From Nostoc sp. KVJ20 (GTDB lineage: Bacteria; Cyanobacteriota; Cyanobacteriia; Cyanobacteriales; Nostocaceae), in contig NZ_KV757622.1 of the NCBI RefSeq assembly GCF_001712795.1, positions 62,001 to 126,000 of the forward strand: 64,000 bases of DNA. The letters run 5' to 3'. Within the stretch, counting starts at the first letter, position 1; each line of letters begins with the position of its first letter. The notes below the pieces were generated by a model. The model was not told the DNA's origin and searched no databases. It saw nothing but the letters and a program-made list of their open reading frames with translations. A program made the translations under genes and the position numbers. Below, piece by piece: positions 33,925-42,934 of this stretch.

Positions 33925-36900
33925 TTAAAAATCCTTCACAAATTCCGTCAAGAACCTGAACGCCTTCAAAATATAACTGGCGCAATCTCTAGGAGAGGTG
34001 TTGTAAAACGATCGCCACGCACTTGCCTTATCCTCATCATAGCGATCGCTGCGTTGACTATGATTCTCTAGCCAAGCCAATCGCACTGCATGGCCAATTA
34101 GCACATCCAACACGATATATTCTTCGATTTGCAGCTTGGGATTATTGGCTGCGATCGCAGCTAATTCGATCAATGCTTCAATGTTAACTTGGCGGTATTC
34201 TGGAGCTTCGATTTTATTCAGCAAATGCTCAACTAACAGCGCAAAATTTCTTTCCCCCGCTGTCATTTCCGACAGCATTATCTCACTATCTAAGCGATTG
34301 CGGCGCTCTAGTTTATCGCCAATTACTAGACCCTTGCAATGCTGCATTAATAGCCAAACTTGCTTAAAAAATTCTTTTGGTACTCGCCCCGTCGCACCTT
34401 CAGCTTGGCGAAACCGTCGCCAACCACCAGGCGGGACTTCTATTCCTTCGGCGATTCCTGGTAATACCACCCAAGCAATATCACTTTCTTTTTGTTTGAC
34501 GTGCAGTGATTCTTGCTGGCGCAACAGGTTACTCATGCCAGTATATCCAGTTAATACCTGACGTAAGCGCATTTTCACTTCAAAGGGTGAAAGTTGCATT
34601 AAGTAATCGTAAGCTTCATCTTGAGTGACATGTAATTCCCGCGCTAGTTCGCTGGTTATTAATAAGATCAGATAGCCGACTCTCAGCGTTAGTAGTCCTT
34701 GGAATAGTTCGGGTTCTGAGCGAATTAAGATACCAAGATAGATTAAAATCTCTTGAGTGAGGACGCGATCGCGGATATCTTCACGACAAAAATGGTTAAT
34801 TTTATCGGCAATCTCATCGTGAGACATGGGTACGCTAATCAAGGACGCTTCACTGTAAGCTTTACCCACAGCAATTTGCTTACCCCGTACCAAAATACTC
34901 GTTACTGCATCTGATAGGCTGATATCAACCATTTGGCGTAACCCAGCAGCCCGACGTACCACTGCCCAAATACCTAAATCTCCAGCTTTGGTGTAAACTT
35001 CATCTAGCAAATCGCCTACGGTGACGCGATATCCTGGGCCACCGTACCCTGTATCAAATTCCATTCCCTGTAAGCGAGTTAAAGTTTGCAATAACTCAAT
35101 TTGCTCGTAGATGTTCTCTGATGAGCGCAAAGAAGAAAGTAATAACCCAAAGTTGGTTTCATACTCCATTTGAAATTCTTGGGTATGTCCTAAGCGCCAG
35201 TTTTTCTCAGGATGATATGCTAGATAATAGCAACGTGGGCTAGCATTTTTCACTGGCGATCGCGAGAATTCTGCATTGGGAAGAAAATCAATTCTTTGGA
35301 TTCCAGCTGTTAACATTAGCTGATTTAGCCGCCCTAATTTCACCCGTACACCATTACAAACACCATCTTTCAGTTCTTGCATCAGTTCTAGTAATGCCTC
35401 AGAACCACTTTCTAACATGGTGTGCGTCAACATTAAAGTCAAGGTAGGACGCCCTAAATCGCTCCAATATTTTTGAATATAAGCTAATTCGCTTCTAATT
35501 TGATCTAGCAAAAAATGGTAATCAAGAGTTAGATAAAACTGCTGAGAGTCGGAAAATGAAGGCAAAAATACAATTGTTTCACCGCTAATCCGAAAGATTC
35601 TAGATGTTGTTAAACTCCGCAGTCGCCGCACTGGCCGCCCAGTTAAACCAAGTTTATCGTTACGTCCAATTTGGGTATAAATTGCTGAAAATTCTCCAGC
35701 TTTTCTCACCTGAATCGGTTCTACTTGGGTAGGTGTTTGCGCTTCAATTCCGTGAACTTCTAGTTTCGTCTGTAAATCTTCGTCTTCTGCTAATAAAGCA
35801 ATTTGTACCAAAGATTCGCGCTGTTTTCCTACACACAAATGTCTTCCCAAAGGGTCGATATCACCAACCGCCAGTAAACCTTCACTTAACATTTGGCTGA
35901 GGAAATATAAACTCTGCGCCCACACCAAAGGAATATTTTCATTGGGCAAACGTGGTTGCGTTTGAGGTGCTAACTTTTCTGCTTCGATGTTTTCGGCTGG
36001 AACATAATAAAGTTCCGGCAATAAACGCAAACCATCTTGTTCAATAAGTAATGATTCTAAAAGCTCTTGGTATTTTTTAACTTGTTCTTGTTCGCCGCAA
36101 AATAATCCATCTAAAACTAAATAAGTGAAAAATAACGGCCATTCGCATTCAATATGCTCAAATTGCTTGAGTTCCCACGGTTCGTAGTGCAAGCGCTGAT
36201 GATCTTCTAAAACGGTTTGGTGTCCATCACGCAGGAAGCGTTTGCAGCCGTATTTACCTGCGAGTTTATTGATAATATCGTTTAAAGTGCGATCGCGTAA
36301 CTCAAAATCTTCCACTGCAAAGGCAGGATAACTAATAATACTCAACAGCGCTGCATCAATTTCTTTAGAACCAGATTCTCTCGGTAATAGCGATTCTAAA
36401 GTAATCCGGGCACGGGCGATTTCATCTGGTAGCACATGAATCACCGATGCTTGACTACCACGCACACCAAACAAATCTAGTCCGTTGATAGCTTCTAAAG
36501 CAGCTTTTGCCATGCCTACAGAACTGGCATTTAACTCTGCACTACCACGATTAATTTTATTCCCACGTTCCCAAATGCCATAATCTGGTGTGCGGTAAGC
36601 TCGTCCAATGTAGTAAACCAAATTTTGGACGAAATTCACTTCATCAATGGTATAAATTATTTGCAATCCCGCAGCCGTCATTTGCCCCAACATCAGTAAA
36701 AATATAGATGTGGCATCAAGTTGCAAATGTCCCCATTCGTCATCACCAACAACAATGTCACCAGTTGCGGTATTATATTTGGCGTGTAGTCCATCTAGTA
36801 GCGACTGAGTATGCTTAAATGTCTCTACTTTATGAGCTTGTCGCATCATCGCAAACAACAACCCGCGCATCAGTTTGATGACACTGTGTTCTAGTTCATA

Positions 36901-37131
36901 GGTGCGTCCCTGATCGTCGTCAATCTTGCGGTATGCAAGTCCTAAACCCCAAACTGCCAAAATGCTGTAAACATTGTCTCGCACCCAGGCATCAGTATAA
37001 TCGCCGTGGGCTGTAATCGCTGTACTCGCAGGTAATAAACCAGTAATCGGATTTTGCCGAGTCAGGATGATTGTTTTGATTTGCTGGTAGTAATAATCCA
37101 GGCGAGAGAGCAATTTAGTAGATGTTTTCAT
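33925..37131 (-). CDS. GH15 / phosphorylase-kinase alpha-like protein
   Basis: A very large protein (1068 residues) in the glycoside hydrolase 15 superfamily, of the branch resembling phosphorylase kinase alpha/beta subunits. The N-terminal (alpha/alpha) barrel is recognisable in NPITGLLPASTAITAHGDYT, DAWVRDNVYSILAVWGLGLA and DDEWGHLQLDATSIFLLMLG. The C-terminal 250 residues carry helical repeats and a segment DRVLTQEILIYLGILIRSEP. Whether it hydrolyses glucans or acts as a regulator is not clear. I use ATG 37131, as the longer frame begins at a TTG. Encoded alone. Confidence 0.82.
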   Translation of the reverse strand: MKTSTKLLSRLDYYYQQIKTIILTRQNPITGLLPASTAITAHGDYTDAWVRDNVYSILAVWGLGLAYRKIDDDQGRTYELEHSVIKLMRGLLFAMMRQAHKVETFKHTQSLLDGLHAKYNTATGDIVVGDDEWGHLQLDATSIFLLMLGQMTAAGLQIIYTIDEVNFVQNLVYYIGRAYRTPDYGIWERGNKINRGSAELNASSVGMAKAALEAINGLDLFGVRGSQASVIHVLPDEIARARITLESLLPRESGSKEIDAALLSIISYPAFAVEDFELRDRTLNDIINKLAGKYGCKRFLRDGHQTVLEDHQRLHYEPWELKQFEHIECEWPLFFTYLVLDGLFCGEQEQVKKYQELLESLLIEQDGLRLLPELYYVPAENIEAEKLAPQTQPRLPNENIPLVWAQSLYFLSQMLSEGLLAVGDIDPLGRHLCVGKQRESLVQIALLAEDEDLQTKLEVHGIEAQTPTQVEPIQVRKAGEFSAIYTQIGRNDKLGLTGRPVRRLRSLTTSRIFRISGETIVFLPSFSDSQQFYLTLDYHFLLDQIRSELAYIQKYWSDLGRPTLTLMLTHTMLESGSEALLELMQELKDGVCNGVRVKLGRLNQLMLTAGIQRIDFLPNAEFSRSPVKNASPRCYYLAYHPEKNWRLGHTQEFQMEYETNFGLLLSSLRSSENIYEQIELLQTLTRLQGMEFDTGYGGPGYRVTVGDLLDEVYTKAGDLGIWAVVRRAAGLRQMVDISLSDAVTSILVRGKQIAVGKAYSEASLISVPMSHDEIADKINHFCREDIRDRVLTQEILIYLGILIRSEPELFQGLLTLRVGYLILLITSELARELHVTQDEAYDYLMQLSPFEVKMRLRQVLTGYTGMSNLLRQQESLHVKQKESDIAWVVLPGIAEGIEVPPGGWRRFRQAEGATGRVPKEFFKQVWLLMQHCKGLVIGDKLERRNRLDSEIMLSEMTAGERNFALLVEHLLNKIEAPEYRQVNIEALIELAAIAANNPKLQIEEYIVLDVLIGHAVRLAWLENHSQRSDRYDEDKASAWRSFYNTSPRDCASYILKAFRFLTEFVKDF

Positions 37132-37498
37132 GGTTTGGTTCAGAACAACTTGCAAAATTCGACCCTGTGAAGTGAATTACCTAAATCAAGCCAGAACAAT
37201 CTCTGTAATGGTTGATGGGACAACAGCTAAGGGTGGTGTGAGTTTATTATTATCTCCTGTTAATACGCCTCTGGGTACTTAATTTTAGCGATCGCCCAAT
37301 TATTAACCTAAGTTTCTAACCAAGTCTCAAACACGGTTCCGTATGTTTTTCAACGCCTCACACTTCTTGAGACCGTCCAACTCTATCGCAGGCATTCACT
37401 TACACCGCTAAAATGATTTTAAGGCAACTCCTCAGCAGAATCACGACGCTGAAAATTAGCCTGTAAGTATTATCTGGTGCGATCGCAGGAGGCAAAAA
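37132..37498. other. Divergent intergenic region
   Basis: No gene. It separates divergent genes, so both promoters should be here. A purine-rich ribosome binding site (AGGAGG) stands at 37487-37492 before the methyltransferase start. No other structure was seen. Confidence 0.4.
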
Positions 37499-38239
37499 AT
37501 GGGCTTGGCTGGATTAAGAATTGTGTTGGTAGAACCAGCTGGGCCGATAAATATCGGCGCGATCGCCAGGGTAATGAAAAATTTCGGGCTATGTAATTTA
37601 GTATTAGTGAACCCCCAATGCGATCCGCTATCGACGGAAGCTTTGATGATGGCTGTTCACGCTCAGGAAATTATCGAATCTGCGGTATTAGTAGCAACCT
37701 TACCAGAAGCATTGCATGGATGTGTCAGAGCGATCGCTACTACTGGTCGCGTTCGCAGTTGGGAAACTCCCTTAGAAAATCCCCGCACTGCCCTACCCTG
37801 GCTACTGGAGGAACCAGAAAAACCCACAGCACTGATTTTTGGCAGGGAAGACCGGGGATTAAGCAATGAAGAATTAAATTATGCACAGCGGTTTGTTGGC
37901 ATTCCCACAAGTAAAGATTATGTCGCCCTAAATTTGGCTACCGCCGTGGCAATCTGTTGTTATGAATTATCACAATCTGCCCAGCAAGCTAACACTCAGA
38001 CTTTACCCCAAACTGAACTTGCATCCTTAGATGTTGTAGAAGGATATTATCAGCAATTAGAATCACTATTACTGAAAATTGGTTATGTGTATCCCCATAC
38101 GGCAGCTAGTCGCATGGAAAAATTTCGCCAAATGTATAATCGCGCTCACCTGAAAACAGGGGAAGTATATATGCTCCGAGGAATTTTGCAGCAGGTAGAA
38201 TGGGCCCTTAAAAACCAGAGGGATGGTGAAAACTTGTAA
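37499..38239 (+). CDS. trmJ: TrmJ/SpoU-type tRNA 2'-O-methyltransferase
   Basis: A 246-residue SPOUT methyltransferase that would methylate ribose at tRNA position 32, as TrmJ does. The knot motifs are visible: VLVEPAGPINIGAIARVMKN (motif 1), then ALIFGREDRGLSNEELNYAQ (motif 2) and PTSKDYVALNLATAVAICCY (motif 3). The C-terminal helical extension (KIGYVYPHTAASRMEKFRQM) is the TrmJ-specific dimer/RNA region. AGGAGG precedes the ATG. The family is certain; the position specificity is inferred. Confidence 0.88.
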   Translation: MGLAGLRIVLVEPAGPINIGAIARVMKNFGLCNLVLVNPQCDPLSTEALMMAVHAQEIIESAVLVATLPEALHGCVRAIATTGRVRSWETPLENPRTALPWLLEEPEKPTALIFGREDRGLSNEELNYAQRFVGIPTSKDYVALNLATAVAICCYELSQSAQQANTQTLPQTELASLDVVEGYYQQLESLLLKIGYVYPHTAASRMEKFRQMYNRAHLKTGEVYMLRGILQQVEWALKNQRDGENL

Positions 38240-38413
38240 TAATTCGTTTAATATATACGCAATCATCCCCCCAAAATATTTAACATAGCTTAAACTAAAC
38301 GTAAAAATGCTACTTAGTGGCAAAATGAAATTTGAGTATTAATATTGCTTAAAGATTAAGTTTTGGGTTAGGAGTCTGCAAGAAAACAGTCAAGTGGGTC
38401 ACAAGGAGTAACG

Positions 38414-39964
38414 GTGTCAGAGTCAAGTGACGAACTAACAGCTTTCTCGCGGCGTCAACCCTTAAATCGCCGCCAGCGTCCACAAAAAGTTCAAAAAGTG
38501 GCACAGAAGAAAGTTAAAGCCAACAGCCAGCAGCAAACTGTCAGTGGACGACAAGCGGCGCTAACACGCCCAAAAAATCAAATCAGTCCTCCCCCAACCC
38601 CTAGTGCTACACGTAGGGTCAAATCGGGGTTAGTCATGCCAACGGCAGTAAAACCGATGCCTAGTGTCAAGGGGAAAATTCCTCCCTTTCGACCGGGTGC
38701 TGTGATGGTGAAAACGGTGCGGATGGAAAAGCCAAAAATGGGTAGGCGCTCATCGCGAAAAACACGGTTAAAGCCAATGGCAAAAACTGTATTGTATGTT
38801 TTACGGTTATTGATTGTGGGTGTTGGGATGGGTGCAATTGTGGGCACGGTGTTGTCAGTTTTAGACCCAGCTAATCGCATCAGTACATCGGCGTCCCCAT
38901 CTAATACTAATGTGGTGCGATCGCAGCCACAACCCACCCAAGCTCCCCCAGCCGCAGCTGCGAGTATGTATTTATCTCAAGAAATTACCTCTTTGAAAAA
39001 TGCCGTGCAAAATTTGGCGGATACCAACCCAAATCTCACACCGGGAGTTTTCTTATTAGATTTGGATACAGGTAATTATGTAGATGTCAATGGCTCTACC
39101 AGTTTTCCGGCAGCTAGCACGATTAAAGTGCCAATTCTGATTGCCTTTTTCCAGGATGTGGATGCGGGGAAAATTCGCCTGGATGAAATGCTGACCATGC
39201 AACAGGATATGGTCGCTGGTGGTTCGGGAAATCTGCAATACAAGTCACCCGGAACCCAGTACGCTGCTCTGGAAGTCGCTACCAAGATGATTACAATCAG
39301 CGACAACACAGCGACAAATATGCTGATTACCCGACTCGGAGGCATAGACGCTTTAAACCAGCGTTTCCGTAGTTGGGGATTGACAGACACAATAATTCGC
39401 AATCAACTCCCAGATTTGCAAGGGACAAACACCACAACTCCCAAGGAACTAGGGAATTTGATGGCGATTGTGAGTCAGGGAAATTTAGTCAGTATGCCAT
39501 CACGTGATCTCATGCTCGATATCTTGCGTCGTACTCAGAGAGACTCTCTGCTACCATCGGGTTTGGGGGCAGGTGCGAGAGTGTACCACAAAACTGGCGA
39601 TATCGGGACAATGTTAGCAGATGCAGGTTTAATTGGTGTTCCAACTGGCAAGCGCTATGTAGCTGCTGTCATGGTACAACGCCCCAATAACGACCCTCGC
39701 GCCGAAAAATTGATTAGCTCAATTTCTCGTGTTGCCTACCAAGAGTTTAGCCAGATTCCTGTTACACCCAATAGTCCTACAAGCACTATACCCGCAAACA
39801 GTTATGTGAATCCTGCTTTACCCAACGGAACAACAGGCACCGTACCGATGAGTGTTTATCAGCCTCCTGTTGTGAGTCCTGTACCCAACGGTATGGGAGG
39901 TACTGTACCCACAAACGGTTATCAATCTCCAGTTGTAAATCCCCAATATTATCCTCCGAGATAA
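38414..39964 (+). CDS. Class A beta-lactamase-fold serine hydrolase, membrane-anchored
   Basis: 516 residues. A basic Gln/Lys/Pro-rich N-terminus of about 120 residues precedes one membrane helix (VLYVLRLLIVGVGMGAIVGT). The periplasmic catalytic domain has all three penicilloyl-serine motifs: Ser235-x-x-Lys238 (AASTIKVP), SDN at 296-298, and KTG at 393-395. The Glu166-type omega-loop Glu is not evident, so it may be a peptidase or cell-wall hydrolase, not a lactamase. The C-terminus holds a Pro/Asn-rich tail with a repeated PNG..GTVP..YQ.PVV unit. The start is a GTG preceded by AAGGAG. Confidence 0.85.
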   Translation: MSESSDELTAFSRRQPLNRRQRPQKVQKVAQKKVKANSQQQTVSGRQAALTRPKNQISPPPTPSATRRVKSGLVMPTAVKPMPSVKGKIPPFRPGAVMVKTVRMEKPKMGRRSSRKTRLKPMAKTVLYVLRLLIVGVGMGAIVGTVLSVLDPANRISTSASPSNTNVVRSQPQPTQAPPAAAASMYLSQEITSLKNAVQNLADTNPNLTPGVFLLDLDTGNYVDVNGSTSFPAASTIKVPILIAFFQDVDAGKIRLDEMLTMQQDMVAGGSGNLQYKSPGTQYAALEVATKMITISDNTATNMLITRLGGIDALNQRFRSWGLTDTIIRNQLPDLQGTNTTTPKELGNLMAIVSQGNLVSMPSRDLMLDILRRTQRDSLLPSGLGAGARVYHKTGDIGTMLADAGLIGVPTGKRYVAAVMVQRPNNDPRAEKLISSISRVAYQEFSQIPVTPNSPTSTIPANSYVNPALPNGTTGTVPMSVYQPPVVSPVPNGMGGTVPTNGYQSPVVNPQYYPPR

Positions 39965-39990
39965 TTCATAATTAAAAATCGTTTATTGAA

Positions 39991-40127
39991 GAATTCAGGA
40001 GTCAGAAGAAAAACAGTCTTGACTTTCCTTAAAATTCGCTGTAAGTCTTTAACCAGACACGATATTATTCATTCGCCAATCGTACAGAATACCCAACTGA
40101 ATTCTGACTCCTGACTCCTGAATTCTG
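39991..40127. repeat. Inverted CAGGAGT STRR pair
   Basis: GAATTCAGGAGTCAGAAG (39991-40008) is mirrored by TTCTGACTCCTGACTCCTGA (40102-40121). It lies between two convergent genes and could form a cruciform. It belongs to the same family as 30068-30340 and the extra stretch inside pyrB. Confidence 0.55.
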
Positions 40128-40139
40128 TTGTGACAAGTA

Positions 40140-41654
40140 CTACATTTGCGCTTCAATTTGCCTGACTACTGTTAGTGCTGAGTAACTCACGCCAGCAGTA
40201 CCTTCTCCTGGATGGGTGGAGTCACCAACTAACCACAAATGTTGGATGGGTGTGCGATTTGCGAAGCCAAAGGGGCCAAAGGTGGGTATTCTTTGACCAA
40301 TACCACCGACTATACCGCGATCGCGTCCTGTGAAATGGGCAAAGGTGCGGGGTGTGGCGGCTTCTTGATAAAGAATAGTTTCTGGTTTGAGATAAAAGTA
40401 TTGAGCTAGACGAGCGATCGCTTCTTGGGTAAACTTTTCTTTTAGCCCTTCATAATCATCAGTCTGCCACCACTCTGTAGGATCGACAAATGAAGAAGCA
40501 ATAATTGTCGCTTTCCCCTCCGGTGCGCGACCGTCTCCAGGATGACTGACGGAAACAAATAGGGAATTATTCTCACCAATCGGGCCATCAGCATCGTACA
40601 GAAATTGGAGATGGGGAGGACACCCAGACGGAATTGCGCTGGCATCCACACCCAAATACACCACAAAAGCGCCCGATGCTTGGGGTAGTTTTTCCACGCG
40701 GTTTTTATAACCAGATGGCGCTTGTTCTCCCAATAACTGCACCAAGTTTTGCACAGTAACGTTACTAACTATGTGGTCGGCTGCTTCTGTCCAGACTGCG
40801 CCAGTTTTCTGATTTCTAATTACTACAGCACTGGCTTTGCCGTTTTCGACTTTGATTTGTTCTACAGTGTGGCGCATCAATAACTTGCCACCATCTCTTT
40901 CTAAGGATTGTACCAAGCGATCGCTTAATACTTGCATACTTCCCTGGAGGTGAAACAATCCTTGGGGTAATTGGGATACACTCAACGCCGTCGCTGCATA
41001 AAGTAGTGCTGTTTCTTCTGCATTGACTTGGGAATACAACTTCAGTTGCAAATCCAAAAAAGTTCTTAATCGTCGGTCATTACCTAATCCACATAACCGT
41101 AAAGCATCTCCTACCGTAAATAAAGTGAAGGGTACGGTAATTAATGTACTGGGACGCACCGCTTGCGCTAGCTGCCACAAATCCCATAAATTACGCGGTG
41201 GTAGCACCGGGTCGCGTCCTTGGAATTCCCAACTCGCATCAAATAAAGTTGCCATCAACTGCCAAAACGGTTCGCTACCAGGAAACTGTTTTTGTCGTTC
41301 CTCTTGCCATTTCTCTTGGTCGCGCCAAACGTTGATGGGTGTGCTTTCCCCAGGTAAATATACCGCACAAGCCGGGTCACAAGGCGTTGCTGCCGGTAAA
41401 TCTATTGCCAATTCTGAGAAAATGCGGTGGTGAATTCCCCCTGGTTCTAAGCCTGCAACCTGAGTTGCACCAACATCAAAGGTAAATCCCTGGCGTTTAA
41501 ACGTCGAAGCACAGCCTCCTGGTACGAGGGCTTGGTCTAGAATGAGGACGCTGTAACCTCTATGAGCTAATAATGCCCCAGCAGTCAGTCCACCGATTCC
41601 TGCACCAATAACAACTACATGAGATTTACTTTTGTCAATAGAAATGCTGGACAT
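40140..41654 (-). CDS. crtD: Carotenoid desaturase/isomerase-family oxidoreductase, CrtD-like
   Basis: 504 residues. VVVIGAGIGGLTAGALLAHR is a strong FAD/NAD dinucleotide site, followed by GGCASTFKRQGFTFDVGATQ, typical of the CrtI/CrtISO/CrtD group. The C-terminal FAD block is HLWLVGDSTHPGEGTAGVSY. CrtD adds the C-3',4' double bond needed for myxol and related glycosides; CrtISO isomerises prolycopene. The N-terminal part and the PGGIHHRIF region fit my memory of CrtD better than CrtISO, but I cannot separate them without an alignment. The gene stands alone. Confidence 0.75.
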   Translation of the reverse strand: MSSISIDKSKSHVVVIGAGIGGLTAGALLAHRGYSVLILDQALVPGGCASTFKRQGFTFDVGATQVAGLEPGGIHHRIFSELAIDLPAATPCDPACAVYLPGESTPINVWRDQEKWQEERQKQFPGSEPFWQLMATLFDASWEFQGRDPVLPPRNLWDLWQLAQAVRPSTLITVPFTLFTVGDALRLCGLGNDRRLRTFLDLQLKLYSQVNAEETALLYAATALSVSQLPQGLFHLQGSMQVLSDRLVQSLERDGGKLLMRHTVEQIKVENGKASAVVIRNQKTGAVWTEAADHIVSNVTVQNLVQLLGEQAPSGYKNRVEKLPQASGAFVVYLGVDASAIPSGCPPHLQFLYDADGPIGENNSLFVSVSHPGDGRAPEGKATIIASSFVDPTEWWQTDDYEGLKEKFTQEAIARLAQYFYLKPETILYQEAATPRTFAHFTGRDRGIVGGIGQRIPTFGPFGFANRTPIQHLWLVGDSTHPGEGTAGVSYSALTVVRQIEAQM

Positions 41655-41742
41655 TGAGATTTAGTTTTACAATTCTTAATATTGCTATTCATAATTTTAT
41701 AGCGTGATTGATTAAACCACAATCTTCGTTAGGGGTGCATCC

Positions 41743-41804
41743 CATTGGTGTCAACTTAATGCTAAACTGGCGAATTCTATTCGCCCTGGCTCTAAGTTGA
41801 TGAC
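41743..41804. mobile_element. Degenerate copy of the CATTGGTGTCAACTTAA element
   Basis: The 17-mer CATTGGTGTCAACTTAA is identical to the left end of the MITE at 54688-54882. The right end is decayed: only TAAGTTGA remains (41793-41800). A GGCGAATtctATTCGCC-type palindrome (41769-41785) lies inside. It sits upstream of the toxin-antitoxin pair. Confidence 0.45.
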
Positions 41805-41850
41805 TAGACAGATTAAAATAGTGGTGGAATAGAATTTTAGTTTTTAGTCG

Positions 41851-41864
41851 TTAACTGTAGTTAA
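41851..41864 (+). promoter_or_regulatory. Palindrome upstream of the PIN toxin-antitoxin pair
   Basis: TTAACT-GT-AGTTAA is an inverted repeat about 20 bases before the antitoxin ATG, the usual place for autoregulation by an antitoxin-toxin complex. It is short, so chance is possible in A+T-rich DNA. Confidence 0.35.
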
Positions 41865-41884
41865 TTTGATAACTAAGAGTATTT

Positions 41885-42274
41885 ATGTATATTAACGAAA
41901 AAGTACGTTTAATATCATCTACACTATCTTCTTTAGCTCTTTTAGAGTTAACATTCTTGAGAGCAATAATTGATTCTATTATTACAAAAAAGGAAGACAA
42001 TGTTAGAGTAAGTATTCTTTTCAGTGGCGATGAAGTCCAAGTTATTAGTTCTGGGATTAGTCAGAATAAAACAACTATTCCTCAGACTTCATTCACGACT
42101 GAATCGACTGTAGTTAATAACCCTGTAATCAGTTATACAATTAGTGAAGTAAAACAATTAACTCCTACTCAAAACTCTCCTAGACCTTTAGGTATTTGGA
42201 AAGGAAAAGTAGAAATATCAGAAGATTTTCATAAAACATCAAGTGATATTATTTCTGAATTTGGTATTGAATAA
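41885..42274 (+). CDS. Putative antitoxin partner of the PIN toxin, with unusual N-terminus
   Basis: 129 residues, two bases before the PIN gene. The last 35 residues (PRPLGIWKGKVEISEDFHKT) resemble the toxin-wrapping tail of VapB/DUF2281-type antitoxins, where a G..KG...SDDFD motif is usual. The first 90 residues (MYINEKVRLISSTLSSLALL and a central beta-rich part VRVSILFSGDEVQVISSG) do not look like AbrB, RHH or Phd DNA-binding domains, and I do not recognise them. The order antitoxin then toxin and the tight spacing strongly support the role. A palindrome lies upstream. Confidence 0.65.
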   Translation: MYINEKVRLISSTLSSLALLELTFLRAIIDSIITKKEDNVRVSILFSGDEVQVISSGISQNKTTIPQTSFTTESTVVNNPVISYTISEVKQLTPTQNSPRPLGIWKGKVEISEDFHKTSSDIISEFGIE

Positions 42275-42276
42275 TA

Positions 42277-42660
42277 ATGGAATTGTTACTTGATACCTGT
42301 GCTGTAATATGGTCACTTGAAGATAACTCTTGTCTTTTGCCTGAAGTTCGTAAACAAATTTCAGATTCTTCAAATAAAGTAGTTGTTAGTGCTGTTAGTG
42401 TTTGGGAAATAGAAATAAAAAGAAAAAAAGGACAGTTTAAAACCCCAGATAATTTAATACAAGCCATCATTGATACTGATTTTAGTTTTTTATCAATAAC
42501 AGAACACCACGCTGTTAAAGCAGCATTGTTACCTGAGCATCATAAAGACCCTTTTGATAGGCTTTTAATAGCACAAGCGATACTAGAAAAGATGATTATA
42601 ATTACTTCCGATACTCAATTTATCAATTATGGAGTACCACTTTTATTTGCTACAAAATAA
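42277..42660 (+). CDS. PIN-domain ribonuclease toxin (VapC type)
   Basis: 127 residues of the PIN fold, which cuts RNA with metal bound by four acids. They are visible as Asp6 (LLLDTC), Glu44 (SVWEIEIK), Asp94 (DPFDRLLIAQA) and Asp112 (TSDTQF). This arrangement is the VapC sub-group with the W.IEIK and DPFDR motifs. The gene begins two bases after the partner gene, so the pair is cotranscribed and probably translationally coupled. Its RNA target cannot be inferred. Confidence 0.9.
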   Translation: MELLLDTCAVIWSLEDNSCLLPEVRKQISDSSNKVVVSAVSVWEIEIKRKKGQFKTPDNLIQAIIDTDFSFLSITEHHAVKAALLPEHHKDPFDRLLIAQAILEKMIIITSDTQFINYGVPLLFATK

Positions 42661-42702
42661 TTAAACAGATGTAATTGTACCTAGATTGACACTTTGAATC
42701 GG

Positions 42703-42852
42703 CTAGTACCGCACGGCGTAAATAAGCCACCCATCTTAAACGTCTGAAACCCTTGCAAACAATTAATTACGAATTACGTTAGCGACGCAGGAGCGTCATT
42801 ACAAATTACGAATTACGAATTACGAATTACGAATTACGCCTTGCGGTACTAG
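42703..42852. mobile_element. CTAGTAC-type MITE, copy 2
   Basis: CTAGTACCGCACGGCG and the inverted CGCCTTGCGGTACTAG are 16-bp ends with one mismatch. The core holds six AATTACG heptads and a GACGCAGGAGCGTC hairpin. It is related to copy 1 at 16551-16654 in its ends and left arm, but the internal heptad differs, so the tandem array has been replaced or expanded. It lies 82 bases before the M16 protease. Confidence 0.7.
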
Positions 42853-42934
42853 TCCTGAAAACTACAAAACTTCACTGAGCAGTAAGTCGCAGATAAGATA
42901 AAGAAGTAACATCGCTCCTCACACACAAGTAGCA

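Noticed and set aside
42900..42934. GCTCCTCACACAC before the M16 protease resembles the ACTCCTCAC core of the cyanobacterial RNA Yfr1
   Set aside because: The required flanking hairpins and terminator are missing, and the motif directly adjoins a start codon.
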